The notes under the pieces: model-generated
What the model was told of the DNA's origin: nothing
Seen by the model: the letters and a program-made list of their open reading frames with translations, nothing else
Database searches by the model: none
Translations under genes and position numbers: made by a program
DNA from: an uncultured Bacteroidota bacterium
GTDB taxonomy: Bacteria; Bacteroidota; Bacteroidia; Flavobacteriales; Flavobacteriaceae
DNA: 64,000 nt
Direction of reading: 5' to 3'
NCBI GenBank assembly: GCA_902517245.1
Contig: CABYBK010000001.1
Location: forward strand, 1-64,000
In this document: piece after piece, positions 62,466 through 64,000 of the stretch
How the letters are laid out: each line of letters opens with the position of its first letter
Numbering within the stretch: position 1 is the stretch's first letter

Positions 62466-62520
62466 GGGGTGAAGATACAATTTTAGTTTATTTTTGTAAT
62501 AATATTTATAAGTTTTAGGT

Positions 62521-62901
62521 ATGAGAATTGATCAGTATTTATGGTGTGTAAGGATCTTTAAATCGAGGAATATAGCTTCCTATGCGTGTAAGAATGGAAA
62601 AATTAAAATTAATAACCAAAAGGTAAAACCTTCTAGAGAAATACTACCTCTTGAAAATTTTAAAGTAAAAAGAGAAAAATTTTGGATGAGTTACAAAGTT
62701 TTAGACATTCCTAAAAATAGATTAGGAGCAAAATTAGTAGGCCTTTATTTAATAGAAACAACCGACAATGAAGTATTAAACCAAAAAGAACTTGATGGAC
62801 TCTCTTCAAAAGTAGAAAGAGATGAAGGCTCAGGACGCCCTACAAAAAAACAAAGAAGGGAAATTGACGATTATTTATTTGATAAAGAATTCATCGATTA
62901 A
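62521..62901 (+). CDS. S4-domain RNA-binding protein (Hsp15/HslR-like)
   Basis: MRIDQYLWCVRIFKSRNIASYACKNGKIKINNQKVKPSREILPLENFKVKRE. Confidence 0.92.
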   Translation: MRIDQYLWCVRIFKSRNIASYACKNGKIKINNQKVKPSREILPLENFKVKREKFWMSYKVLDIPKNRLGAKLVGLYLIETTDNEVLNQKELDGLSSKVERDEGSGRPTKKQRREIDDYLFDKEFID

Positions 62902-62909
62902 TCATACAT

Positions 62910-63419
62910 TTGATCATGACACAAAATGAAAATAAAATCAAAGATTCTAAAGATATCGCTTCTTCTATTAAAAGAATTGCCTATCAAGTTTATGAAGCCA
63001 ATCTTGAAGAAGAATGTTTGATAGTTGTAGGGATAGGAAAAAGAGGTAGTATATTAAGTGAAATATTAGGGAAAGAAATAATTTTAATAAGCGATTTAAA
63101 ATTGGAGTATGTTAACCTATCAATTGATAAAGAAAGACCCTTCAACAATATTCAAAGTAATATCCCATTAGAAAATCTAGAAAATAAATCTATTGTGATT
63201 GTAGATGATGTACTGAATACAGGTAGTACATTAATTTATGCAGTCTCATTTTTTCTTCAAATTCCTGTAAAACGAATCAAAACTGCTGTTATGGTTAATA
63301 GAAATCACAAAAAATTTCCAATAAAGGCGGATTTCAAAGGAATTTCTCTCTCGACTTCAGTTAATGAACATATTACAGTTAGTCTTAAAGGGAAGGATTC
63401 TGGAATATATCTAAGTTAA
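62910..63419 (+). CDS. Phosphoribosyltransferase-family (PyrR-like) protein
   Basis: SIVIVDDVLNTGSTLIYAV PRPP-binding motif. Confidence 0.88.
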   Translation: MIMTQNENKIKDSKDIASSIKRIAYQVYEANLEEECLIVVGIGKRGSILSEILGKEIILISDLKLEYVNLSIDKERPFNNIQSNIPLENLENKSIVIVDDVLNTGSTLIYAVSFFLQIPVKRIKTAVMVNRNHKKFPIKADFKGISLSTSVNEHITVSLKGKDSGIYLS

Positions 63420-63941
63420 AAGCTTTTCTAATTCCAAAGCTATACTTTTGACAGATTTTTTTTTGGTAACTATCATAAAATCTGCTTTTGTGTAAAATTC
63501 TTTTCTCTCAAATAAATGTTTACCTACAAAATCATTAATTTCATCCATATTTTTTAAATGAGATATTAAAGGCCTTTTATCTTTTTCTAACTCAAGTCGT
63601 TTGCTTATTGTTTCGACGTCAGCATGTAAATAAAATGTTTTTACATCTTCAAAAGAAATTAAATATTCCATGTTGTCATAATAACACGGTGTTCCACCTC
63701 CAAGGGAAATAATCATTCGTTTATCATTTTCCAGAAGGTCTTCTAGTGCTTGGCGCTCTTTTTCTCTAAAATACATTTCACCTCTCAATTTGAATATAGA
63801 TGATATTGTAGAATTAAATTTCTGCTCGATATAGTCATCTAAATCCCAAAATGGCACATTTAATTTCTCCTTCAATTTTTTGCCAACGGTTGTTTTACCA
63901 CTTCCCATATAGCCTAACAAAATGATTTTACTGGTTTTCAT
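63411..63941 (-). CDS. aroK: Shikimate kinase
   Basis: IILLGYMGSGKTTVGKKLKEKLNVPFWDLDDYIEQKFNSTISSIFKLRGEMYFREKERQAL...ISLGGGTPC. Confidence 0.95.
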   Translation of the reverse strand: MKTSKIILLGYMGSGKTTVGKKLKEKLNVPFWDLDDYIEQKFNSTISSIFKLRGEMYFREKERQALEDLLENDKRMIISLGGGTPCYYDNMEYLISFEDVKTFYLHADVETISKRLELEKDKRPLISHLKNMDEINDFVGKHLFERKEFYTKADFMIVTKKKSVKSIALELEKLLT

Positions 63942-64000
63942 TATATTTTAAATACTAAGTCAAATTTATACCAATTCAGAGTTAAAAATACATATTTGAT

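Noticed and set aside
1-64000. tRNA, rRNA, CRISPR arrays, transposases, integrases and prophage genes
   Set aside because: Intergenic gaps are short (generally under ~170 bp) and show no cloverleaf-like, spaced-repeat or mobile-element signatures by eye; a tRNAscan/Infernal run would be needed to be certain.

Overview
This is a 64 kb, AT-rich, gene-dense chromosomal segment from a member of the Bacteroidota, most likely a flavobacterium. Lineage evidence: gldF/gldG, TAnnTTTG -7 promoter-like motifs, fused E1 alpha/beta, split transketolase, orphan HsdR_N protein next to holA, and a putative sulfonolipid gene pair. About 55 protein-coding genes tile the window on both strands. Most are housekeeping: ung, mutS2, aroC, glmM, ggt, uvrA, holA, miaA, purC, phoH-like, gldFG, dnaN, ltaE, prfB, dnaB, accA, tgt, transketolase halves and aroK. 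I saw no rRNA, tRNA, CRISPR array, IS element or prophage. The main points for a second look are: (i) prfB read through an in-frame TGA by a programmed +1 frameshift, which the ORF track truncates; (ii) an ALDH7-like gene broken by one extra base in a 6-C/G run, next to a DUF1338/HglS-like gene (possible lysine to 2-oxoadipate catabolism); (iii) an overlapping cysteine/cysteate-synthase-like plus alpha-oxoamine-synthase pair typical of sulfonolipid synthesis, close to gldFG; (iv) a missed 44-aa membrane microprotein coupled to a YbjQ-family gene; (v) a degenerate M1-peptidase-like protein with a barrel-like C-terminus; and (vi) several perfect palindromes in intergenic DNA. I found no convincing wholly new multi-gene system. 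All functional calls come from reading motifs by eye; no database search was run.
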